Part shown: one piece after another, positions 37,393 through 45,265 of the stretch | Layout: each line of letters begins with the position of its first letter | Position numbering within the stretch: the stretch's first letter is position 1 | Translations under genes and position numbers: made by a program | The notes under the pieces: model-generated | Databases searched by the model: none | What the model was told of the DNA's origin: nothing | What the model saw: the letters and a program-made list of their open reading frames with translations, nothing else | Source: Paractinoplanes durhamensis | GTDB lineage: Bacteria; Actinomycetota; Actinomycetes; Mycobacteriales; Micromonosporaceae | Length of the DNA: 64,000 nt | Reading direction: 5' to 3' | Assembly (NCBI RefSeq): GCF_016862175.1 | Contig: NZ_BOML01000019.1 | Location: forward strand, 186,001-250,000

Positions 37393-37953
37393 CTATGCGG
37401 GCGCCGGGTTCCGCTCGTACGTGCTGATCAGCAGTTCGATCTCGCGGGTCAGCGCGGGTAGCGCGTCCTCGTCCCGGGCCAGCAGCAGGCCGGCCTCGGC
37501 CAGCGCGCCACGCAGGACGGACAGCCGCGCCTCGACGTCCTCCTCCTCGGTGGCCCGCTGCAGGCCGCGCCGCAGCAGCTCGCCGACGTAACCGTCCTCG
37601 ATCGACCGGACCTCACGCCACCCGAGAACGGCCGGACCGTCGATCAGCAGGATGCGCCGCAGCCCCGGGTCGAGGTAGGCGTCGAGCACGACCGCGCAGC
37701 CGGCCCGCACCGCATCCCAGCCCACCCGCACCGACGAGGCCGCCACGAACCGCTCGGCCAGCCGGCGCTCCTGATGGATCAGCGCATAGCGGAAGAGCGC
37801 CGACTTGGTGCCGAAGTGGTGGTAGACCGCGCCCCGGCTGACCCCGGCCGCCTTGGCCACCTCGTCGAGCGACGTCGTGGCATAGCCGTCCCGGCCGAAC
37901 ATCGCCGCCGCCGTGAGAACAAGCGAGTCCTCGGTCTCCCCCGCATGCCGCAT
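37393..37953 (-). CDS. TetR-family regulator
   Basis: The 186-residue protein has an N-terminal AcrR/TetR helix-turn-helix: TTSLDEVAKAAGVSRGAVYHHF (ends at about residues 26 and 47) with FGTKSALF following. The C-terminal half is a helical ligand domain with DGPAVLGW, seen in many actinobacterial TetR proteins. It lies 53 bp after the ferredoxin gene on the same strand, so the two may be one unit. Its target is not known; the ferredoxin or a P450 is plausible. Confidence 0.87.
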   Translation of the reverse strand: MRHAGETEDSLVLTAAAMFGRDGYATTSLDEVAKAAGVSRGAVYHHFGTKSALFRYALIHQERRLAERFVAASSVRVGWDAVRAGCAVVLDAYLDPGLRRILLIDGPAVLGWREVRSIEDGYVGELLRRGLQRATEEEDVEARLSVLRGALAEAGLLLARDEDALPALTREIELLISTYERNPAPA

Positions 37954-38006
37954 GACCCCGAACCTATCGAAGATGCTGGATCAATGCGAACGGTTACCGG
38001 GCAATC

Positions 38007-38201
38007 TTATTTGAGTAGCCGAATGACGGCCGCCGGGCAGCTCTTGACCGCGAGCTCCACCGCCTCCCGCTCGGAGTCCGGTGGCGAGTTGTCGAGCACG
38101 ACCACCTCCGCCACGTCCGGATCGTGGTCGAAGACGGCCGGCGCGGTGAGCGCACAGGTCCCCGACCCGATGCAGAGGCTGGTGTCCACGGTGACCTTCA
38201 T
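38007..38201 (-). CDS. small [3Fe-4S]-type ferredoxin
   Basis: The 64-residue ferredoxin has CIGSGTCALTAP near its start and SCPAA near the end. The spacing Cys-x5-Cys...Cys-Pro, with Gly-Thr in place of the middle Cys, is typical of the [3Fe-4S] ferredoxins that feed electrons to actinomycete P450s. GGAGG lies 6 bases before the ATG. It diverges from TIR gene 3. The nearest P450, at 33635, is separated by several genes, so pairing is uncertain. Confidence 0.88.
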   Translation of the reverse strand: MKVTVDTSLCIGSGTCALTAPAVFDHDPDVAEVVVLDNSPPDSEREAVELAVKSCPAAVIRLLK

Positions 38202-38300
38202 GGGCCCTCCACGGTGGGCGAACGCCCCCACACTGCTCGCCATCACGAAGCCCGTCAATGCTTCACGCCCGGCTTCGCGCACCATTCGAATTGGTACGGA

Positions 38301-38322
38301 TTGAACCGTTCGGGGGACGCGG
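38301..38322 (+). promoter_or_regulatory. conserved pre-start block, TIR paralogue 3
   Basis: The block reads TTGAACCGTTCGGGGGACGC, about 22 bases before the GTG. It is the third copy of the element found before TIR genes 1 and 2, in a region with little other similarity. Confidence 0.55.
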
Positions 38323-38344
38323 CCCGCCACCGGGGTCGGCCAGG

Positions 38345-41300
38345 GTGGCAGACGTGCGGGTCTTCGTCAGCTACGCCGGGCCGGACCGGCCATGGGCGGA
38401 GTGGGCGGCACAGCAGCTCGAGCATGCTGGCTTAACGGTCGAGCTGGACGCCTGGGATTGGGCAACCGGCGACAATTTCGTCCTCCGGATGAGCGACGCG
38501 CTGGCCCGCGCGGACCTGGTATTGGCCCTGCTCTCCCCGGCCTATTTCGCCCGGGACGCGTTCACCGCCGACGAGTGGACGGCGGTGCTGGCCGAGCGCC
38601 GCCGCCTGGTCCCGGTGCGGGTGGCCGAGGTGACGCCTCCGCCGGTGCTGCGGCCGCTGCTGATCCGCGACCTCTTCGGGCGGCCGGCGGAACAGGCCCG
38701 GCTGGCGTTGCTGGAGGCGGTGTCCGGCCCGGCCCGCCCGACTGAGGCGGTGCCGTTCCCGGGCGGCGGGCCCCGGGTGCCGGGGTCCCTGCCGTCGGTG
38801 TGGAACGTGCGCCGCCGCAACCCGGCCTTCACCGGCCGCGGGCCGGAGCTGGCGCGCCTGCGCGAGCGGTTGTGCTCCGGCGAGCGGGCCCTGGTGCAGG
38901 CGCTGCACGGCATCGGCGGCGTGGGCAAGACCGAGCTGGCGGTCGAGTACGCCCACCTGTTCGGCAACGAGTACGACCTGGTGTGGTGGGTGCCGTCCGA
39001 ACAGCCCGAGCTGATCGGCGACCACCTCGCGACCCTGGCCGCGACGGCCGGGCTGGTCCAGGCCGGTACGCCGACCCCGGACTCGGTCGAGCAACTGTGG
39101 GCCTATCTGCGTGGCCGGCCGCGATGGTTGCTGATCTTCGACAATGCCGAAGATCGCGACGACCTGATCCCCTGGCTGCCGGACGGGCCGGGACACCTGA
39201 TCGTCACCAGTCGCAACCCCGGCTGGGCCGACGTGGCCCAGCCGGTGGGCCTCGACGTGTTCACCCGCGACGAATCGACCACGCTGCTGCAAGCCCAGCT
39301 GCCCGGTCTTGATGAGGAGAGCGCGAACCGGCTCGCCGCCGCCCTCGGCGATCTGCCACTGGCGATCGGCCAGGCGGCCGGTCTGCTCGCCGAGACCGGC
39401 ATCGGCGCCGGCCTCTACCTGTCCGAGCTGGAGCGGCACGCGGCCGGCCTGCTCCGCGATGGCCGCCCACCGGCGGGCTATCCGGTCCCGCTGGCCGCCG
39501 CCATCGCGCTTTCCGCCCAGCGCCTGGCCGAGGTCGACGCCGCGGCCGCCCAGCTGCTCGACATGTGCGCGCATCTCGGTCCAGAACCCATTCCCACCGA
39601 CCTGTTCACCGATCACCCCGAGCTGCTTGCCCCGCCGCTGGCCGAGGTCGTGTCCACACCCCTCACCTTCGGCCGCACCGTCGGCGTGCTCGGACGTTTC
39701 GGGCTGGTCCGGATCACCGAGGCCGGCCCGGTGCTGCACCGGCTCACCCAGGCCGTGCTGCGCGACCTCGACACCGATGCCACCGCGCATGGCAACACCG
39801 TCGAGCAACTGTTGATCGCCGCCCAGCCCGCCGATGCGAACAACCCTGATTGGTGGCCGCGCTGGGCGCAACTGCTGCCGCATATCCTCGCGCGTGACCC
39901 GGCCACCACCGACAACCTCGAACTTGGCTGGGCGGCGAACGCGGCGGTGTGGCACCTGCTCGTCCGGGGCGACACCCGAACCGCTCTCAGCCTGGCCGAA
40001 CACCTGCACGCCGCGTGGACCGAACGGCGCGGCCCGGACGACCGCACCGCGCTCGGTGTCGCCAACACCATCGCCAACATCTACCGTCGGCTCGGCCGCC
40101 TCCAGGATGCTCGTCGCCTGAACGAAGACACTCTGGCGCGCCTGCGGCGGCTGCTGGGTGACGACGATCAGGACACACTCGGTTCAGCTGGCCACCTCGC
40201 CCTCCTCCTGGCTGAGATGGGCGAGCGTGAACCGGCCCGGGTCCTGTCGGAGGACACTCTGGCGCGGCTTCGCCGGACGCTGGGCGACGACCACCCGGAC
40301 ACCATCAATTTCGGCAACAATCTCGCGCTTCTCTTGCTGGAGATGGGTCAGCGTGACCGGGCGCGGCAGCTGGACGAGGACCTCCTGCAGCGGCGCCGCC
40401 GCCTGTTCGGGGAGGACCATCCGGCCACCCTCGATTCGGTCGGCAACCTCGCTCTGGTCCTGCGGGAGTTCGGCGAGTTCGAACTGGCGCGACAGCTGAA
40501 TGAGGACATGTTGGCGCGGCGCCGCCGGGTGCTGGGTGACGATCACCCGGACACTCTGCTCGCTGCCACCAATCTCGCGGCGAGTCTGCGGGATGTCGGG
40601 GAGAACGAGCGAGCCCTGGAACTGGCGGAGGACACTCTGCCCCGGCGGCGGCGGGTTTCCGGCGACGAACACCCGCATACCCTCATGGCGTTCACCAACC
40701 TGGCAAATCTCCTGCGTGACAACGGAGAGTTCGAGCGAGCGCGGAAGCTCGAGGAGGACACGTTCGCGCGGTCGCGCCGAGTCCTGGGTGACGATCACCC
40801 CGTCACCCTTACCTCGGCCGCCAACCTCGCTCAGGTCCTGCACGAGTTGGGAGAGTCAGCGCGGGCGCGGGAGCTGGATGAGGACATCCTGGCCCGACGG
40901 CGCCGGGTGCTGGGGCCGGACCATATGCACACTCTCGCCGCGGCTGTCCAACTGTCCATCGACCTGAGCAACGACGGCGAGCACGCGCGGGCGCGGGAGC
41001 TGGATGAGGACATCCTGGCCCGGCTACGCCGAGTGCGGGGTGAGGACGATCCGGACACGCTTTCCGGCGCTCGTAACCTTGCCCTCGACCTGACCGCGCT
41101 GGGCGAGTACCAGCTGGCCCGCGAGCTGGACGACGAAATCCTGGCGCGGCAGCGGAGGGTGCTGGGCGAGGACCATCCCGAGACGCTTTCCGCCGCTCGC
41201 AACCTCGCAGTGGACCTGACCTCGTTGGGTGAGCACGCGCTGGCCCGGGACCTGGACCGGGACATCCTGGCCCGGCGGCGGCGGGTCCTCGGCGACGACC

Positions 41301-41368
41301 ACCCGGACACCCTGCAGTCGGTCGACGATCTCGCCTTCGATCTTGAGCGGTTGCATGAGGAGAGCTGA
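38345..41368 (+). CDS. TIR-NB-ARC-TPR protein, paralogue 3 (longest TPR array)
   Basis: The 1007-residue protein has the same order: TIR ([16 protein letters not shown]; putative catalytic Glu in FTADEW), NB-ARC with GIGGVGKTE near residue 189, Walker B LLIFDN, then about eleven TPR units of 42 residues. It is more diverged than paralogues 1 and 2 and has the most sensor repeats. GTG 38345 is chosen because the GTG and its preceding bases are conserved among the three genes; the longer frame from 38258 crosses the conserved block. The ferredoxin gene diverges from it. Different TPR arrays suggest different triggers with one output. Confidence 0.85.
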   Translation: MADVRVFVSYAGPDRPWAEWAAQQLEHAGLTVELDAWDWATGDNFVLRMSDALARADLVLALLSPAYFARDAFTADEWTAVLAERRRLVPVRVAEVTPPPVLRPLLIRDLFGRPAEQARLALLEAVSGPARPTEAVPFPGGGPRVPGSLPSVWNVRRRNPAFTGRGPELARLRERLCSGERALVQALHGIGGVGKTELAVEYAHLFGNEYDLVWWVPSEQPELIGDHLATLAATAGLVQAGTPTPDSVEQLWAYLRGRPRWLLIFDNAEDRDDLIPWLPDGPGHLIVTSRNPGWADVAQPVGLDVFTRDESTTLLQAQLPGLDEESANRLAAALGDLPLAIGQAAGLLAETGIGAGLYLSELERHAAGLLRDGRPPAGYPVPLAAAIALSAQRLAEVDAAAAQLLDMCAHLGPEPIPTDLFTDHPELLAPPLAEVVSTPLTFGRTVGVLGRFGLVRITEAGPVLHRLTQAVLRDLDTDATAHGNTVEQLLIAAQPADANNPDWWPRWAQLLPHILARDPATTDNLELGWAANAAVWHLLVRGDTRTALSLAEHLHAAWTERRGPDDRTALGVANTIANIYRRLGRLQDARRLNEDTLARLRRLLGDDDQDTLGSAGHLALLLAEMGEREPARVLSEDTLARLRRTLGDDHPDTINFGNNLALLLLEMGQRDRARQLDEDLLQRRRRLFGEDHPATLDSVGNLALVLREFGEFELARQLNEDMLARRRRVLGDDHPDTLLAATNLAASLRDVGENERALELAEDTLPRRRRVSGDEHPHTLMAFTNLANLLRDNGEFERARKLEEDTFARSRRVLGDDHPVTLTSAANLAQVLHELGESARARELDEDILARRRRVLGPDHMHTLAAAVQLSIDLSNDGEHARARELDEDILARLRRVRGEDDPDTLSGARNLALDLTALGEYQLARELDDEILARQRRVLGEDHPETLSAARNLAVDLTSLGEHALARDLDRDILARRRRVLGDDHPDTLQSVDDLAFDLERLHEES

Positions 41369-41438
41369 TGTCGGGGGTTGAGGTGGAGTGCGCTCCAGCT
41401 TCTACGGTCTGACGTAGGAGCTACGAGAGGAATCCACT

Positions 41439-42392
41439 GTGGAGATCAGGGACTTCGGGCGGCTTGGGCGGATCAGCGCGCTCACCCTCGGCGGTGGCGG
41501 CATCGGTGGGGTCTGGGGGCGGACCGATCGGGCCGAGGCGGTCGCCACCGTGCACGCGGCGATCGACGCCGGCATCACCATGCTCGACCTGGCGCCCGGC
41601 TACGGGGAGGACGCCGAGTCGGAGCGAGCCGTCGGGGAGGCGCTGCGGCAGCGCCCCGCCGACCACGTCATGGTCACCTCCAAGGTGCCGCTGCCGGACG
41701 ACGAGGACGGCGACATCGCCGGGCGGATCGGGCGCAACCTGCGGGCCAGCCTCGACCGGATCGGCCGCGATCATCTCGACCTCTTCCTGCTGCACACCCA
41801 GCTGCGGCCGACCTACGACGAGGAGCGGCCGGTGCCGCGCAACATCGGGTGGCGGCAGTACCGCGACGAGGTGGTGCCCGAGTTCGAGCGGCTGCGCGAA
41901 GCCGGACTCATCCGCGGCTGGGGAATCACCGCGGTCGGCCACCCGGACGGTGTCCTCGCCGCGCTGCGCGAGGCGCCGACCCCGGACGCCGCGCAGGTCG
42001 TGGTGAACGCCCTCGACATGGCCGGGGACATCTGGCCGTGGGGTGACGTGCCGAGCGCCAACGACGAGGTGCTGCGGGCGGCGAACGACAACGGGGTCGC
42101 GGTGGTCGGCATCCGGGCGGTCGCGGCCGGGTCGCTCACCTCGGCGCTCGACCGGGACCTTCCGCCCGAGCACCCGGCGGCCGTCGACTTCGCGCGGGCC
42201 GAGCCGTTCCGCAAGCTCGCCGCCGAGATGGGGGAGACGCCGGCGTCGCTCGCCCACCGGTACGCGCTCAGCGTGCCCGGCGTGGCCACCGTCGTGCTCG
42301 GCGTGAAGAACCGCGCGGAGCTGGCCGAATGCCTGGCCGCCGAGGCCCGCGGCCCACTCACCGCCGAGCAGCTGGTGGCGATCCGGGCCTGA
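41439..42392 (+). CDS. aldo/keto reductase
   Basis: The 317-residue TIM-barrel oxidoreductase has the AKR catalytic set: Asp and Tyr in LDLAPGYGEDAESE, Lys in VTSKVPLP, His in LFLLHTQL, and a C-terminal NADPH-binding region. It belongs to the Tas/YajO-like group. It reduces an aldehyde or ketone with NADPH; substrate unknown. GTG 41439 follows AGAGGAA. It lies 70 bp behind TIR gene 3 and ends at a strong terminator shared with the convergent F420-type gene. Confidence 0.88.
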   Translation: MEIRDFGRLGRISALTLGGGGIGGVWGRTDRAEAVATVHAAIDAGITMLDLAPGYGEDAESERAVGEALRQRPADHVMVTSKVPLPDDEDGDIAGRIGRNLRASLDRIGRDHLDLFLLHTQLRPTYDEERPVPRNIGWRQYRDEVVPEFERLREAGLIRGWGITAVGHPDGVLAALREAPTPDAAQVVVNALDMAGDIWPWGDVPSANDEVLRAANDNGVAVVGIRAVAAGSLTSALDRDLPPEHPAAVDFARAEPFRKLAAEMGETPASLAHRYALSVPGVATVVLGVKNRAELAECLAAEARGPLTAEQLVAIRA

Positions 42393-42417
42393 GCCGCGGG
42401 TGTGCGAGGCGGGCGCC

Positions 42418-42447
42418 GACCCCCGGTGCCCGGCGGGCCCGGGGGTC
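42418..42447. terminator. hairpin terminator between convergent genes
   Basis: GACCCCCGG (42418-42426) pairs perfectly with CCGGGGGTC (42439-42447), and GCCC/GGGC inside the loop extends the stem. Its right arm overlaps the stop of the minus-strand oxidoreductase gene. Confidence 0.78.
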
Positions 42448-43321
42448 AGCCGCCGGCGATGTCGCGGATGACGTCCATCGCGGCCAGCCGGGCGGTGCCC
42501 TTGCCCAGCAGGTCGTCCGGGATGATCAGCTCGTCGAGGCCGATCTCGCGGTAGCCCGCGATCGCGGCGGCCAGCTCGGACCGGGAACCGCCGATCGCCG
42601 GCAGCCCGCCGAGCCCGGACGGGCGGCCGCCGTCCACCGCGACCAGGGCCTGCGCCGTCCGCTCGATCGACGCCGGATCGCGGCCGGCCCGGGCGCAGTG
42701 CTCGTCGAGGACGGCCGACTTGTGCGCGATCAGCGCCGGCAGACCCCAGCAGTTCCACATGTCCGCATAGCGGGCGACGATGCCGAGCATCCGCTTCTCA
42801 CCCTTGCCGCCGATCAGCAGCGGCAGCCGGGACTGCATCGGCTTCGGCTCGGCGACCGCGTCGGTGACCTGGTAATACTTGCCGTCCACGGTGGTGCGTG
42901 GCTGCCGCAGCAGGCCGGTCAGCACCTGCAACGCCTCCTCGAACTGGTCGAGCAGCGGCCCGGGCCGGGACAGCGTGATCCCGTACTCCCGATGCTCGTT
43001 GACCTGCCAGCCCGCCCCGACCCCGAGAATGAACCGCCCGTCGCTGATGTGGTCGACGGTCGCGGCCATCTTCGCGACGACGGCCGGGTGCCGGTAGGTG
43101 TTCCCGTACACCAGCGTGCCGATCCGCACCCGCGGAATCACCGCGCCCAGCGCCGCCACCAGCGACCCGGCCTCGAGCATCGGCGAGGCGAGATCGTCGC
43201 CGTCCGGCATGAAGTGGTCGGCGATGTAGACCGCGTCCCACCCGGTGGCCTCGGCATGCCGGGACACCTCGAGGATTTCCGCATACGGCTGTTCGGCCCC
43301 GGGCCAGATCGCGATCCGCAT
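42446..43321 (-). CDS. LLM-class F420-dependent oxidoreductase
   Basis: The 291-residue protein is a luciferase-like monooxygenase-fold enzyme of the actinobacterial F420 type. The barrel start is MRIAIWPG, followed by HAEATGWDAVYIADHF and later VGAGWQVNEHREYG, typical of this class. It would use reduced F420 or flavin to reduce an unknown compound. The ATG at 43321 is used; a GTG directly before it is possible. It is 9 bp after the MmyB-type regulator gene and so probably co-transcribed with it. Confidence 0.87.
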   Translation of the reverse strand: MRIAIWPGAEQPYAEILEVSRHAEATGWDAVYIADHFMPDGDDLASPMLEAGSLVAALGAVIPRVRIGTLVYGNTYRHPAVVAKMAATVDHISDGRFILGVGAGWQVNEHREYGITLSRPGPLLDQFEEALQVLTGLLRQPRTTVDGKYYQVTDAVAEPKPMQSRLPLLIGGKGEKRMLGIVARYADMWNCWGLPALIAHKSAVLDEHCARAGRDPASIERTAQALVAVDGGRPSGLGGLPAIGGSRSELAAAIAGYREIGLDELIIPDDLLGKGTARLAAMDVIRDIAGG

Positions 43322-43330
43322 CACCGGAGC

Positions 43331-44131
43331 CTACGGGCGGCCGGCCAGCGAGAGTAGGGCCAGCGCGTCCGCCGACGGCGACCCCGGCACGGCCTGGAAG
43401 ATCACGAGCCGCTGCCCGTCGGCCACGGTCAGAACTTCGGAATTCAACTCCAGCCGACCCACGGCCGGGTGCTGAAACGCACGCTGGGTGCCGCTTTTGA
43501 TGCGTACGTCGTAGTGAGCCCACAAATCAGCGAAGTCGGAACTGACCGCAACCAGCTCCTCGACCAGCGCCGCCGTCTGTTCCGGCGGCACCGTCCGCAG
43601 GTGCGCCACGCAGTCCTGAGCCATCCGCCGCCAGGACACCACCACGGTCCGGGCGCCCGGGTGCCGGAAGATGTACCGCACGATGTTCCGCCGCCCGCGC
43701 GGCCAGTCGGCAAGCCCGTCCAGCAGGGCCAGCCCTTCCGGGTTCTCGGCAAGGATGTCGCTACCGGGCGTAAGCACAAAGCCCGGCGCCGGCCGAACCG
43801 TGTCGAGAAGCTGCCGAAGCCCCGCCCGCGCAACCTCCGGCGCCGGCCGCGCCGGCCCTCGCCGCCCACCGGCGAGCCGATGCAGATGCTCCCGCTCGTC
43901 ATCGTCGAGCCGCAGCGCGCCCGCGAGCGCGTCAAGCACGCCGGCACTCGGATGGGAGTCCCGCCCCTGCTCGAGCCGGATGTAGTAGTCGACGCTGACC
44001 CCGGCCACGGCCGCCAGCTCTTCCCGCCGGAGCCCCGGAGTCTGCCGCCGCCCGTTCCCGGCCGGAAGCCCGACTTCCCCAGGCCCGACCCGCCCGCGCC
44101 GACTGCGCAAAAACTCCCCGAGCTCACTCAC
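43331..44131 (-). CDS. MmyB-type XRE regulator
   Basis: The 266-residue protein has an N-terminal HTH_31/XRE domain (TPGLRREELAAVAGVSVDYY at about 31-50, then LEQGRDSHPS) and a C-terminal MmyB-like ligand domain (WRRMAQDCVAHLR, HPAVGRLEL). Such regulators bind small ligands, possibly fatty acids, and control a neighbouring oxidoreductase. Here it is followed by the F420-type gene and diverges from an SDR gene across a region with eight GTTGA/TCAAC sequences, the likely operator set. Confidence 0.9.
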   Translation of the reverse strand: MSELGEFLRSRRGRVGPGEVGLPAGNGRRQTPGLRREELAAVAGVSVDYYIRLEQGRDSHPSAGVLDALAGALRLDDDEREHLHRLAGGRRGPARPAPEVARAGLRQLLDTVRPAPGFVLTPGSDILAENPEGLALLDGLADWPRGRRNIVRYIFRHPGARTVVVSWRRMAQDCVAHLRTVPPEQTAALVEELVAVSSDFADLWAHYDVRIKSGTQRAFQHPAVGRLELNSEVLTVADGQRLVIFQAVPGSPSADALALLSLAGRP

Positions 44132-44195
44132 CGCGCGCCCCGCAGACCGACGGTGCCGCGGCAGCTGCGGACGTCGCGCAAGAGCTTGCCGTCAT

Positions 44196-44286
44196 GTTGA
44201 TTGGTGGCTGCGGTCGTGTTGACTGCATCAACGTTGACTTACGCGCCACATGTTGACGGGTTGATGTCGTGTTGAGCGTCAACATG
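44196..44286. promoter_or_regulatory. cluster of GTTGA/TCAAC repeats, likely operator
   Basis: GTTGA begins at 44196, 44218, 44233, 44252, 44260 and 44271, and TCAAC at 44228 and 44279. TCAACGTTGA (44228-44237) is a perfect palindrome, and CATGTTGAC (44249-44257) pairs with GTCAACATG (44278-44286). The cluster fills the divergent gap between the MmyB-type regulator and the SDR gene. Confidence 0.75.
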
Positions 44287-44418
44287 ACGGCGCTGCGGTA
44301 CTCGTCGAGCTTGGGCACCTGTCCAGTCTTCCACCAGGGCAGATGCCGGGCCTGGCCCTACCAGGACCAGGCCTGACGCGGCCTTCTCGGCGCGGGCGCG
44401 GCGCACCACGCTGGGGGC

Positions 44419-45129
44419 ATGCGGAACGAACGAGTACTCATCATCGGTGGTGGCTCCGGCATGGGGCTGGCGCTGGCCCGGCAGCTTCTCGACGAAGGGG
44501 CCGAGGTGCACATCGCCGGGCGGTCGGTGCAGCGGCTCGCCGCCGCGGCCCGGGACCTCGGTGAACCCGAGGAACTCACCACCAGCGCGGTGGACATCGC
44601 CGACGAGGACGGCGTGCGGGAACTGACCGCGGTCGAGCGGGACCACGTCGTCGTCACCGCGGCGGATGCGGCCGGCGCCTATCACCCGATTCGCGAGTTC
44701 CCGCTGGACGACGCCCGGAATGTCCTGGCGACCAAGGTTCTCGGGCCGTGGCTGGTGGCGAAACACGCCAACCTGCGGGCCGGCGGGTCGCTGACCTTCA
44801 CCTCCGGCGTCGCCGCCTACCGGCCCGGGCCGGGCTCGTCGGTGCTGGCCACGGCCAACGGCGCGCTCGAGTCGCTGGTCCGGACGCTCGCGGTCGAGCT
44901 CGCCCCGATCCGGGTCAACGTCGTCTCGCCGGGCTGGGTGGACACCGCCATCTGGGACACCCTGGCCGGGGCGGCCAAGACCGAGCGCCTCGCCGCCATG
45001 GCCGCGAAACTGCCGGCCCGGCGGGTGGGCCGGCCCGAGGACATCGCCGCCGCGTTCCGCGCCGCCATGACCAACGGTTTCATGACCGGAACGGTCCTGC
45101 ACGTCGACGGCGGCCACCGGCTCGTCTGA
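44419..45129 (+). CDS. SDR-family protein lacking the Tyr-x3-Lys pair
   Basis: The 236-residue protein keeps the Rossmann start LIIGGGSGMGLALA, the Ser region TFTSGVAAY, and the C-terminal SPGWVDTAIW and HVDGGH of classical SDRs. At the active site, where Y-x3-K is expected just before LESLVRTLAVEL, it reads LATAN, so both Tyr and Lys are absent. It may bind NAD(P) without normal dehydrogenase chemistry, or use other residues. It diverges from the MmyB-type regulator and is probably its target, via the GTTGA cluster. Confidence 0.82.
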   Translation: MRNERVLIIGGGSGMGLALARQLLDEGAEVHIAGRSVQRLAAAARDLGEPEELTTSAVDIADEDGVRELTAVERDHVVVTAADAAGAYHPIREFPLDDARNVLATKVLGPWLVAKHANLRAGGSLTFTSGVAAYRPGPGSSVLATANGALESLVRTLAVELAPIRVNVVSPGWVDTAIWDTLAGAAKTERLAAMAAKLPARRVGRPEDIAAAFRAAMTNGFMTGTVLHVDGGHRLV

Positions 45130-45265
45130 CCAGCCGGCTCAAAGCCACCGAACAAGCGCCGAGTGCGGTTCTCGGGCTGATGAAGCGCCGGGTGGCGGCG
45201 CCTGAGCGGCGGGGTCGGTGATTGCTCGTCTGACGTTATGTGTGTGGGCGTGCAACTCTTGGTGC

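Noticed and set aside
38258..38344. Extended N terminus of TIR gene 3
   Set aside because: It would cross the conserved pre-start block; the GTG at 38345 is aligned with both paralogues.
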